This document shows, piece after piece, positions 47,475 through 57,603 of a DNA stretch of 64,000 bases. The DNA is from Glomus cerebriforme (lineage: Eukaryota; Glomeromycota; Glomeromycetes; Glomerales; Glomeraceae): the NCBI GenBank assembly GCA_003550305.1, contig QKYT01000149.1, forward strand, positions 92,403-156,402, in the 5' to 3' direction. The position numbers and the translations under genes are program-made. How positions within the stretch are numbered: position 1 is the stretch's first letter; the number at the start of each line of letters is the position of its first letter. The notes beneath the pieces are model-generated. The model saw only the letters and a program-made list of their open reading frames with translations. It was not told where the DNA came from and did not search any database.

Positions 47475-49091
47475 ATGAACCAATTACAATCTCTTCGGGT
47501 GAAGAGTTTACTTCCTCCCTCTACTATATAGTACGAGCATATCTGTGTTTGTTTTCTTCGACTATTGCTGGAATTTCTAATAACCTTCTCACTATTTGTA
47601 GGCTGCCATTGCGATAGGCGTCATTGGAATTTTGCTGGCTTTACTTGGTTTCTTTTGCATCTTTTGCACAGGAGATCTCATTTTCTCTTTTTTCCGAAAT
47701 TGGAGCAATAATCGTTATATAACCAAAGCCCTAGAAAAAGGCACTCAACCTAAAATTGGCGTTTTGGATGATGAACTTTTTCTCCGACCTATAGTTTTAG
47801 ATCAACTCAAAAATATTTTTAAACCAGACAAAACTCAATCGTTTTATTATACAGTTTGTGGTGATCATGGAACCGGGAAAACTACACTGGTCAGAATTGC
47901 GTCAAGAGAAGTTGGTCATGGCGTTGTATACGTTGATGTTCCTCCTGTTGTTGAAGGTTTTGGCGTAGCATTTGGGAAAGCCATTAACTTCGCATTTGAG
48001 GAACATGTATCTTTTATAAACCAATTGATAGGCAATACTGATAGTGAGTTTATATCTTCACTGCATTTTTATAATATCCAATTGACCCTAATTTCTTTCT
48101 TGATAGACGAATCTGACAAACCGAAGTGGGTAAGGGCCTTGGAAGCTTTTCAACGTGCTGCTAATGCGTATCAAATCAAACATGGTAGACCTGCAGTTAT
48201 CATTTATGATAACATTAGCCGATTAACTTATAAATATCCCGAAATCCTTGATACCCTCCAAGACGATGCCAAAGATAATGCTGATAGCCGAACGTACATT
48301 GCAGTGTTTATCAGCAGTGAAGGCTTTGTTCCACGAAGATTGGAATGTAAGTGTAGGCATTATTTTTTCTCTTCAAGAAAATAGTGTGACTTATTATGCA
48401 ATTCCTATTTAGCTCGTAGCGCCTGGTCGCGAGCATTTAAGCCACCACTGGAAATTGGCGATCTTAGTAAAGAAGAATCGATAGAATATCTAGTCAACAC
48501 GCGCAAAATCAAAGAAGAAGAAGCAGAAAGGTTATATGAGTTAATTGGTGGTCGTATGGTTGATTTAAAGATTGTGGCGGACAAATCTCTAGCAAGACAA
48601 TCCTTTAGTGGTAGGAATTAATTGAGTTTATGTAATTTTGCTTTGGGTTAATTGCTTATCTCTTTTTCTTTGTAGTTATTGAAAAATCAGTCTTAAATGA
48701 AACCCAGAAGAAATTTATAAGTGCACAAATCTACACAAAACAAAAATATCATAAAGTAGCGTGCCAAATTATCAATTCTTTATTGGAATCTAAAGAGCTT
48801 GATCTTGATGAATATTTAGGATTTTTTAATAATTATAAGGAAGCTGATGAAATATTGGAAAAGAATGTGTTTGCGTATCATCCGGGAACAAATACTGTTA
48901 CATTTCAGTCCAAATCGGTAGAATCATACATTAAGACAAAAGCTGATATTTTTGGTATTAAACTAATTGACCTTACTCCCACTGATGAAAACGATATTAA
49001 TTCCGATCAAGCAACAACTTCCAATCAAACGGATACTATAATACCAGACAAAATTATAGAATCAGAAAATGGAAAAAGCGAGATCAAATAA
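47475..49091 (+). CDS. Membrane-anchored P-loop ATPase (STAND/AAA+-like)
   Basis: Proposed exons 47475-47498, 47602-48346, 48413-48610 and 48676-49091 join in phase to 460 residues. Exon 1 (MNQLQSLR) is the least certain; the acceptor at 47600-47601 is firm because an in-frame stop precedes it. A transmembrane helix (AIAIGVIGILLALLGFFCIF) comes first, then Walker A GDHGTGKTTLVR (about 95-106), Walker B-like PAVIIYDNIS (Asp-Asn), a segment like sensor 1 (TYIAVFISSEG), then RSAWSRAF and a winged-helix-like region (LEIGDLSKEESIEYL...). The layout resembles the archaeal-ATPase/STAND and Orc-Cdc6-related groups. The role is unknown. The frame has no internal stop or frameshift, in contrast to neighbouring accessory genes, so it is probably functional. 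Confidence 0.7.
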
Positions 49092-49774
49092 TTCTTTATA
49101 TATAAAAGTTAATTCTTTGGATGCTTATTAGAAAGTATTATAACAACCAGTATGTAAAATAAATATGATGTAGTTTGTAAAATAAAAAGCCCATGCTAGA
49201 AATTCGAAGTGAAATCTTTATTATTTTTTTTGTAAAGTAATACATGTTAAGAAAAAAAAGTCGTAAGTAAAAAATAAATATAAGAAAGAATAGAAGTGTT
49301 ATACTCCCATTTTCTCACTATTTGCTGATCGGGAACCAATACACATGCATGTTAAAAAATAGTGCCTTGCACAGTTTATTCTAATAAAATATACTGGATC
49401 TATACAGTATATTATCCTTTTTCGTCTCACAATTCAGTTGATCCGCAAAAACCTTTTTTATTAATATTCTTAACCGGTGAAATCAATGACATAGTACTGC
49501 GCAAGTACTGCGCATAACACACTGAAAATATATATTTCACGATATCTTTCTGCACATTTCAGGTGATCGATTCCACATGACGAAATTTCCCACCTTGCTC
49601 TATGCTTTTATTATGATAAGCTTCCCAACATTCAAGGCGATAGGTTCGTTTTCCATAATATGCATAGAGAATGTGATCGTCTTTTTGAAATCATAATTTA
49701 TCATATAAGTACATGCAATTGCATCAGTTACACGATGTTAAGTCGTTGTATAAGTCACGTAAAGATTTGTGAGG
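49092..49774. other. Spacer downstream of the ATPase gene
   Basis: No gene. GTACTGCGC occurs in tandem at about 49494 and 49505. Nothing else was recognised. Confidence 0.45.
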
Positions 49775-50690
49775 TTAATCAAGATTAAAGTGTTTTCGAG
49801 CAATACACTCTTTAAAATTATATATCTTCTGAGGAATCATGATTTCCAGATTCTCATCATACCATACTTCAAGAAGATAAATTCCATTAAGCTGGCATAG
49901 GGTTCTTTTTTTCCAATCACGATCAACAATATCCTCGAGTTTTTTGACATCTTTATACCAGCTAGTATTATGAAGCCGAGATGTTATGCCCCTTGCACTT
50001 AGGGATGGGAGCGACTTGTTCGGCTCAATTTTGGCTCACCATCGGCTCCACTTCTACTTTCATTAAAAAAAATGTGAGCTACATGCGTCAAATTAAAGTC
50101 ACAGGTAGCTCATGTGATGATGATCAATTAAGAAAATTTTGATTGGTCATCAAACAATAGTTGGTCCATGATCGTCATAATTTTGACGTCGATCCTATTT
50201 CAAGCTGACTTTTGTTAATGAATAATTTTTAGTCTATAAATTTTCTTTTTTTTTATTTATTTTGAAAGAATAAGTGCTTCTTTTAATTCTAATAGATTTT
50301 TAGCCCATATCAATTTAAAATCCGCCAGATATAAAAATTTCTCGAAATCACGTGATTCGAGCTGACCCATACTAATGCCATTTGGTGATCTTGGAAGAAA
50401 GCATCAAGTTCTAATCCCCTCATAAAAGATGGACGATATTTAACTATGGGTTTCTCTCCAAGCAATACTTGAGCAATTAGAATACACTTCTCCTGAAATT
50501 TATGATTTTTCTTTGACTCTAATTCTTTCCAATTTCACAACTTTAAATTTAAGTTCAGCATTCTCAGCAATGATATCTGCCCTATTTTTCTTTAGCTCTT
50601 CGATTCTGGCCTTAAATTCAGCTTTTTCAGCATCAAGCTCAGTGATATACTGTCTCAATACTTCATGCTCAGAGGGTTAGCTTTACTAAC
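49775..50690 (-). pseudogene. Coiled-coil plus PD-(D/E)XK-like nuclease gene, split by an insertion
   Basis: Reading down from about 50690: a coiled coil (ITELDAEKAEFKARIEELKK), a frame change near 50500, then LLGEKPIVKYRPSFMRGLEL with DAFFQDHQMA at about 50380. The coding frame is then interrupted by about 370 bp of unrelated sequence. It resumes near 49995 with VQG, then RLHNTSWYKDVKKLEDIV, RDWKKRTLCQLNGIYLLEVW and YDE, ending TAA at 49775-49777. The order Glu / L-D-x-F / xVQG / lysine-rich helix / GIyLLEVwYDE fits a restriction-endonuclease-like fold. A stop codon and a small indel just after VQG add to the damage, so the gene is dead. Coiled-coil plus nuclease proteins of this kind seem to be multicopy in the lineage. 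Confidence 0.55.
50000..50371. mobile_element. Non-coding insertion inside the nuclease pseudogene (hAT-MITE-like)
   Basis: The left edge is TAGGGATGGGAGCGACTTG and the right edge CGATTCGAGCTGACCCATA read inward from opposite strands, giving loosely inverted termini (TAGGGATGGG against TATGGGTCAG). The surrounding nuclease coding sequence resumes on both sides, which defines the insertion better than the termini do. It contains no frame. The CAGGGATGGG-like end recalls hAT elements, but an 8-bp target duplication is not evident. Confidence 0.5.
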
Positions 50691-50901
50691 TAACATGGTT
50701 GATGATAATTTTATACAGAAAATGTAATATTCAAAAGTTCATTAGTATATATATAGAAACAGTCAAGTAAATAATAAGGTTATACTAGCTGATCATTTCC
50801 TAAGGAAATGGTTTTATCAAGAAAAAAAATTTATTAATATATGCAAAAAATAAATACAAAATCAGGACTTAGCCTGTAACTAGTGTCCTATACAATTATT
50901 T

Positions 50902-51129
50902 TTATTTGATTATCTTTTCTACATAGCATTTCTTATTTGTGGATTCTTCACTAGCTGATACCCTATTTTTTAACAAACCCACTATAACTTCTAAAATTCT
51001 CTTCATATTCTTATGTAAGTCAGTGGAATCTTTGATAGCCTCTTCTGTTACTATTAGTGAGATTTGATATTCAGTCTTGCTTATACAATAGATACCTTTG
51101 GTGCTATGAAGAATGAAATACCAGTCCAT
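50902..51129 (-). pseudogene. 3' gene fragment of an unrecognised repeated family
   Basis: 75 residues: MDWYFILHSTKGIYCISKTE at the start, an acidic-basic helical stretch (DLHKNMKRILEVIVGLLKNR) and a C-terminal basic NKKCYVEKIIK. It is probably the last exon of a larger gene, since it begins in the middle of what reads like a folded domain. It lies downstream, in the same orientation, of the primase-like remnant and might once have been joined to it. No function assigned. Confidence 0.35.
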
Positions 51130-51389
51130 AGCTAAAAAATGTGAAATGAGTTAGTAATGCAGAGAAGAAAAAAGGACTTTCTAGATTCTTTTCTCACCTA
51201 TTGTAATGATACCATAAACATATATAATCATACTTCTTGAATGCTTCGTTAGCCTTATATTTTTTCTTGAGCATATCTAAGTTTATCTATATTTACAGAT
51301 GATAATTGGTTAGTATATTCTGATAGAAGGATAGTCAAATGAAAGCTAGACATAAAAAAAGTATTACTTAATTTATATAATATAATAGT

Positions 51390-51960
51390 TATACTTGCTA
51401 AAGTCTGATAATATAGTAATTACTAATCCTTTAAGAATGTCTTTTCAGCTACAATTAAGAATATGATATAAAGTTTTTATGAAAAAATAACAGATATAGA
51501 TGAATACACTATTAAGCTTAACTTCATTTGCTTTTATATCTTTCTATATAGTATCAATGTCAATTACGGGTCTTAAAGGTCCTTAATCATTAATGCATTC
51601 ATGAATTCTGGGCAAATTATATATTTCTAAAATATCATTAGCAACAGAAAACTTTGGAGCTCAATCATTTTGGTCAATTTTGATAACCAATTTATTTTCT
51701 ACTTCATTTCAGCCATAAACATTATACAAGCTAGAACCTTTTATATTTAGAAATAAGAATGAATAGATTAAAAGGTAATCCAATAATTCATTGTTATTTG
51801 ATATATCTCTAAATAATGATAAGAGAATATCCTGAATGGTATTCAACAAATTTCTGAAAGAAAAATTATTATTAAACTCTTCTTATCTTAAAGAGTATGA
51901 TGTATTAGCATTTTATTCTATATTGAATAACTGAACTAATGGAATCTCAAAAAACTTCTT
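51390..51960 (-). pseudogene. Primase-like (archaeo-eukaryotic primase type) gene remnant
   Basis: A single minus-strand frame carries recognisable protein interrupted by about eight stops: FFEIPLVQLFNIE (about 51955), NFSFRNLLNTIQDILLSLF (about 51850), KLVIKIDQND (51690), FSVANDILEIYNLPRIHECI (about 51645-51590), GPLRPVIDIDT (about 51580-51550), and a distal KGLVITILSDFSKYNYYII. The pattern 'RPhhDID' followed some 50 residues later by a 'hTxSSDxSKxxxH'-like block recalls catalytic motifs of archaeo-eukaryotic primases in replicative mobile elements. Here the expected His position reads Tyr. The remnant is dead. The family assignment is inference. Confidence 0.35.
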
Positions 51961-52134
51961 CATTATCTGACTTATAATTAGATTTATAATTACTATAATT
52001 ATCTGATTCTGAATCAGATTTATTACTAGTATAACTATTTGAGTTACTTAAATATTCATCAAAATCAGCACTATTATAGCAGAGGACAGGACTGGTTTCA
52101 ATACAATGTCAGAAGTAGGGATACTTTGATATTT

Positions 52135-52320
52135 GACATTTGATTTGAATTTGATTTGAATTTGCAAATTTAAATCAGTTTTTTTTTGATTTGATTTGAA
52201 AATTCTTTAATTTAATTAGTTAATTTGATTTGATTTGAATTTGATTTGAATTTAATTCAAATCTGATTTGATTTGACAAATTCAAATTGGCTTTATATTT
52301 GATTTGATTCGAGTTTAAGA
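52135..52320. repeat. (TTTGATTTGAA)n-type tandem repeat
   Basis: About twelve imperfect units of TTTGATTTGAA / TTGATTTGAT cover roughly 185 bp, with A/T interruptions. The reverse complement TTCAAATC also appears, giving local palindromes. Confidence 0.75.
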
Positions 52321-52357
52321 AATCCTAATCAATAGCACAACATTCATTAATGAGTAT

Positions 52358-52570
52358 TTATTGAATAGGGAAAGAAAATTTATAGATTTTAGTGAGAATT
52401 TTATTATTAATTAGACAGGGATAAGCTGGACAGTTATAGTACATAAATACATATTCACTTTTAAGTAAGCAGTCATCTTGATTCATAAAAGAATATTTGG
52501 CAGTATCATTAGGAATTGACCTGTTTGAAAGACTATCATTAAGATAATGAAAGATAAGATGACGAGACAA
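52358..52570 (-). pseudogene. 3' gene fragment, family unrecognised
   Basis: 70 residues containing NRSIPNDTAKYSFMNQDDCL and YNCPAYPCLI, ending FSFPIQ. Coding-like composition, minus strand, with no intact upstream exon visible. It is followed at once by the TTTGATTTGAA repeat and then the primase-like remnant in the same orientation. Function unknown. Confidence 0.35.
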
Positions 52571-52621
52571 TATAAGCAGTCATCTCAATTCATTTAAAGC
52601 ATCTGTAGGGTAATTTTAAAT

Positions 52622-53196
52622 ACTGATCTTGGTGGAGTAGAGAAATAGAGGTAGGATTAGTTTTAGGTTTCTTTTTGTATTTTAATATTAGTTTTTAAGT
52701 AGTTCTTTCTTCCTGAAAGTTAATACTAGCAGTCAATTTCTATAAATCTTCTTATAACATTTCTAGCTAGTTTGAAAACTTAAGTGTAAAAGATGTATAT
52801 TCTTTATTTTGGAAATTGGTACTAATATCTAGTCTTTATAAATTTATCAATGTTTCATGCTAGTTTGAAGATCCATTGGCATTAAGAGAAGATTCAGATG
52901 GACTGGATAAAGGATATTATATTTGACAGAAAAATTCAAAAGACTAGTTGAAGGAATTATTTTGGAATCTAGCACTAGGATATGGGAAAGATTCAGAACA
53001 TATCTTACCTAAAGAAGCTTAGCAATACAACCTTACTCTGAGGATCTATATGACATAAATGTGACAAGTTGAGCATTTGTTGTCTTGTAATGGGATAAAA
53101 GGACTTAACTTTATATAGTTAATATTAGTATATATATTTGTAAATTTTCCGTAAAAACTTATTTAATCAACTTATCTTTAAAAAAAAAAAAAAAAA
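52622..53196 (+). repeat. Dispersed repeat with polyA end, copy 2
   Basis: Second, better preserved copy of the 25660-26080 sequence. It ends in an A18 tract (about 53178-53195), consistent with retroposition. The internal duplication TTTATAAATTTATCAATGTTTC / TTTCTATAAATCTTCTTATA suggests short repeats within the unit. Confidence 0.6.
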
Positions 53197-53879
53197 ATTA
53201 GAAAAAAAAAATTTTTATATTAATATATAATAACTTTTAAAAATTATTAAATTAAATATTAAGCATTTTAAATATTATTATTAATTTATTAATAAAAACT
53301 TTTCTATATTAAAATTTATTTTTAAAAATAATAAAATTAAAAATAGTATTTTAAATTTTTTTTAAAATTAATTAAAATTTATAAAATAAATAAAAATATT
53401 AAAAATATATATTTAAATTATTATTTATTTGTTTTTTTTTCAGAAAAATTATTATTATTTTTAAATATATTAAATATCTTTTTATCTTTTTTTTTTTTAT
53501 AAATTATAGATATATATAAAAATCTAAATAATTATTTACTATAAAGTACTGAATAAATAATATAATTTATGACTGATTTTTATTTAAATAGTCAATAATT
53601 ATATATTTATAAATAAGATTATAATATTAATATTTTTAATTTACTTTTAAATTAATTTTTATATTATTTATATTAGTAAATAATAAAGATAAATTTATAT
53701 TTATAAAATATTAGAATATACTGTAATAAATTAATTATATATTAAAAATTATACAAATAAATATAATAAAAGATAAAATTGAAAAAATCATATAGTAATT
53801 TTAAATAATTAAATATATAAAAAGTTTATTAAAAAATAATTTTATTTGGGTAAATCTAGATCTAGCATGGGGGTAAGAC
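53197..53879. other. Extremely AT-rich block, nothing supported
   Basis: Almost pure A/T over more than 600 bp, with no frame or motif. Confidence 0.65.
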
Positions 53880-54235
53880 ACTTATATATCGCCGGGAATT
53901 TTCCTAATTCGGTAATTCCGGCCGAAATTAAGAAAATTTCCATTTTTGGGAGTCTCGTATAACCTAAATTTCGATTTTGAAGAGAAACAAAATTGCCTTT
54001 TTTGGTTTGTGTAACGTTACCCAAGAGCACAAAATAGAAATTCCCGCCAGAATTAAAAATTTCGGCCAAAATTAATGGATGTGACGATTAACATGTGACA
54101 AATAGGATTTCACACCTCGAAAAAATTCTAAGTCCCTAGAATAAATAGTAAAAATGAAAGTCGGAGGGGTGACACGGAGGTGACAAATTAGAGGCGATGA
54201 ATAATGATGTCGCACCCCTGCGAGATATACATTTG
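53880..54235. mobile_element. MITE-like element, copy C (extended)
   Basis: Contains AACATGTGACAAATAGGATTTCACACC, GAAAAAATTCT and GTCGGAGGGGTGACAC, matching the bodies of copies A and B. It is preceded by a GC-richer segment with repeated CGGCC(G/A)AAATT blocks (53920, 54062). The ends are not resolved. Confidence 0.5.
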
Positions 54236-54755
54236 CCCATTTTATTTAATAATAATTACTAAATATATTATTTTTTGTTTATTAATATTTATTTTTTGTG
54301 ATTTAAAGATAATTTTTTCTAATTTATAATATTATTATTTACTATTTTAAAATTAATTAGAAAAATAAGAAAATGCTTATTTTAATGATACTCAAATACT
54401 ATTTAAAATGATATTAAAATATAAAATATATTATAAATAACATTAATAAAAGTAATAATTTTCAGTACAATTTATTATAATATAAACTGCTAATAAATAA
54501 TCCAGTAGTATAGTTGGTTGTAATTATAATAAAGATATAATTTGTTTAAATTAAAATCTTTTAAAATAATGTGCGCTCATATATTGAAAATTTTTTTTTT
54601 TTTTTGCTATAATAATTAGGAAATTTTCATTCCATTGTTTATTAATTATAACAAAAGAAATTTTTTTATACTATTATTGATACAATACAAAATTTTTTGA
54701 ATTATTATGAAGTGTATATAATATTATTTTTAAATGGATTTTTAATTATAAACTT
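54236..54755. other. AT-rich 3' flank of eIF1A
   Basis: No feature apart from T runs (about 54590-54605). Confidence 0.5.
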
Positions 54756-55552
54756 TTAGATCTATAAAAAAAAAAGTATTAAAAATTAGTAAGTCAATGA
54801 AAAAACAAGAATTTAACTAAAAAATTAAGAGAATAAAAAAAATATACCTCATCAATATCGAATTCGAAATTACATTCATCTTCCTCTGGACCAAAAGTGT
54901 CGGTTTCATTAATTTTAGCTAATAAAATATAAAAAGAATCAATATTTATAGAAACAAGAACTCCAAGACTTCGAATTAATAAATATACCATTTTCCGGTA
55001 ATTCGCCATATGCTTTTAAATTTCTGGCTTCTTCAGTTGTATACTTTAGAATAACATCAGCCTTGGCGTCTTGATAATCACGGAGAGAAATCAAAATTAT
55101 GTCTCCCTGATTGATCCATACCTTTGGGATAAATATTTTAACAAAAAATATTAGATAAAATGATTATTATGATCGCTAAACTATAATCTTTTTTTTTTTT
55201 TTACCTTTTTCCGTAGTTTTCCACGGATATGTGCTAAGCGTTTCTCGCCATCAAAGCATTGAGCTTCTAGACGACCATTACCTAACATTTTTACTACTTG
55301 TGCATATTCTATTATTAATAAAAAGTAATTAATTAGAAAGTCTGTTCATTTCATTCAGATAATAAGTATACAATTATATTTACCTTGTCCATCTTCCTTA
55401 AAGATCAACTCTCTTTTTTCAGATTCGTTTTCATTCTTACCTCTTCGTCTGTTTTTTCCTCCCTATAAAGCGATCAATTAGATTAGATCAAAGTCAATAG
55501 ATATAATGAGTTTCTGAAAATACTTATTTACTTTTCCTTTGTTCTTAGGCAT
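54756..55552 (-). CDS. TIF11: Translation initiation factor eIF1A
   Basis: eIF1A binds the 40S A site and governs scanning and start-codon selection. Six exons (55552-55532, 55462-55384, 55308-55205, 55121-54989, 54918-54848, 54761-54756) join in phase to 137 residues. The order is the basic N-terminal tail ([18 protein letters not shown]), the OB fold ([38 protein letters not shown]) and the acidic C-terminal tail. The last exon is only ATC TAA, restoring the conserved ...DIDEI end; without it the frame would run into an unrelated hydrophobic tail. This tiny exon is inferred from a clean acceptor (TTTATAG) and conservation. Length is slightly below the usual 145-155 residues because the acidic tail is short. 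Confidence 0.93.
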
Positions 55553-56336
55553 GGTGACAAAAAGTGTTTTTTTTTGCGATTTAAGTAAAAAAAGTAGTAC
55601 CTCTAATGAAAAAAAATTTTTTTTCAAGTTTGTGGCATTTTGGGAGCCTTATATAGTAAAAAATATCGGAATAATACAAATGTTTTTAATCCATTACAAA
55701 TATGGTATGACGTATTTGATTTATTTTTAACTGCCAATCAAGTTTATAATTATAAATACCCGCAGCAATAATATTATTAATCTTATAATTCTTATTGTTA
55801 TGACTATTTTGACTATTCATACTGTATATATTTATTGAGTAGGCATAACACCTTTTTTACTTTATTAATTGTGTGATCTCATTCTTTTCAAAAATAAATA
55901 CGATATTAAAATATATTTAATAAAAGAAAAAAAACGAAATCAATCTCAATCCTATATACATTCATTAATAATAATAAATAATTTTTGAAATATTATATAT
56001 AATACTATGGAATTTATGTTTAATCGCCCTAATGACTATTTAATATTAAAATAAATTTCTTCATATTATAAGCAGAGAAAAAAATATCCCTTTGAATTAA
56101 TTTGTTTTTTGGATTTGTACAATTTCAAAATAAACCCTGAATAGGTTATATAGTTCTATAAGATAAATATAAAAGCAAATAGATATCAGGAGAGAAAATT
56201 TCTATAAGTAAATCCTAAATGCCGAGACAAATAAAACAAACCGAATAAAGTAATAAAAAATAAAAATAAATTTCAATATTAAAAAGAGTTCAAATCTGTA
56301 ATTTTGAAATAAAATAAAGATAATGCAAATAAACAA
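55553..56336. other. Spacer between the eIF1A start and the F-box gene 3' end
   Basis: Contains the eIF1A promoter at its left side. No other gene is visible. Confidence 0.45.
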
Positions 56337-56339
56337 TAA

Positions 56340-56371
<32 letters not shown>
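56337..56371 (+). repeat. (AAT)n microsatellite
   Basis: About eleven uninterrupted ATA/AAT trinucleotides. Confidence 0.9.
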
Positions 56372-56425
56372 GATCATCTAATTTCACTTATAATACGTAG
56401 AGTACTAATAAATAAAGAAAAGTAA

Positions 56426-57603
56426 TCAGGGGGTTAGGACAACTTGTATGCGGTATTCATCTAATAATTTCATTAATTCACTGTCCGCTCCGAGGTATAC
56501 TTGTTCCTACAATAATAAGAGTAATTATTAAATGATTGAACGCAAAGAAATAAAGATAAACATCATAGAAAAAATCACATTCCTTCAATAAGTCATAATA
56601 TTAAAAATAAATAACGAACCTCTTGTGAAAATGTCACTTTTGCGTTGATAGGTGCACCATATTTGTCAAGATAAAATCTTAAAAGAGTAACATCTCCATA
56701 CCGAATGTTTTGCATTATCAACATATTATATGTTTTTTTAAGTCTCACATCAGTAATGAGCCATTCATTTCGACGTCCACTATTATGTGATCTTTCACCT
56801 GATACAGATCTTCCAGAACGACCCGCAAATTTTGCATTCATCCTGGCTGCATATTTTTGAAGGAATTGTAATTTTGGATTTGGGTTCGTCATTATATCTG
56901 AACCTTGATATTGAGTTGACGCGCATTTATAACACGCCATGTTCTGATGTGGTTGAAAATAACATTCATTACAACAAGAACTTATTCCGGATGTATTAGT
57001 ATTAATAACAGGTGGTTCTATATTGGGTGCCTTGTCAAGTGAATATAAAACTGACCAATATGTAGGCCATCGTGAATTTGTTTGACGCGAAGTTGGTGAA
57101 ACTCTATTATTAGTATTAGGACCTCCAATATTTGAAGCATCATTTGCATCAACAAAAAATTCATCCAAAATGCGATCAAGTAATTTTGGTGCACGATATT
57201 GTAAATGAGCCCCATATGCATATAAAACCAAGGAACCAGATTTTACAGAAAGCCCATAAACATATTTAAGAAATAAAATAAGTTCTTTTTGAAAATGAGT
57301 GCCAAGATATTTACATGTTCGTGAAAAACGGGAATATTCTTGTAAAGTAAGGTTGTATGAAATCCGAGTAATTAACTCGGCCGGAAGAGAAAATAAAGTT
57401 GCTTTCTCTTTTTGTGATAAAGGAGTTAATTGTGATACTGAGGAAGCCGTTGGTGATAAAATGACATCAGTCGACGTAGACAAGTCTCGTGAATTATTTC
57501 TATTGCTATTTTTATTATGTTGTGAACGATTGGGTGTCCCTTGGAATTGGCGAAGTCTGTAACGTTGTTTATAACGTTGTTTAATTGCAGAATCCGCTTT
57601 CAT
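56426..57603 (-). CDS. F-box domain protein with a cysteine-rich segment
   Basis: Exons 57603-56620 and 56506-56426 (113-bp intron) give 354 residues. After a basic, Asn/Ser-rich N-terminus (YKQRYRLRQF) comes an F-box, LFSLPAELITRISYNLTLQE (about 70-89) with FSRTCKYL, which would recruit SKP1 of an SCF ubiquitin ligase. A cysteine-rich patch (CCNECYFQPHQNMACYKC, about 213-230) may bind zinc. The C-terminal part (LLRFYLDKYGAPINAKVTF and the exon 2 sequence VYLGADSELMKLLDEYRI) resembles an ankyrin-like helix pair. The substrate is unknown. No stop or frameshift. Confidence 0.75.

Noticed and set aside
53842..54069. 75-codon minus-strand frame
   Set aside because: Lies within the GC-richer half of MITE copy C and shows no recognisable domain.
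55539..55730. 63-codon plus-strand frame beside the eIF1A start
   Set aside because: Overlaps the eIF1A promoter and first exon on the opposite strand; Phe/Lys-rich low-complexity translation.
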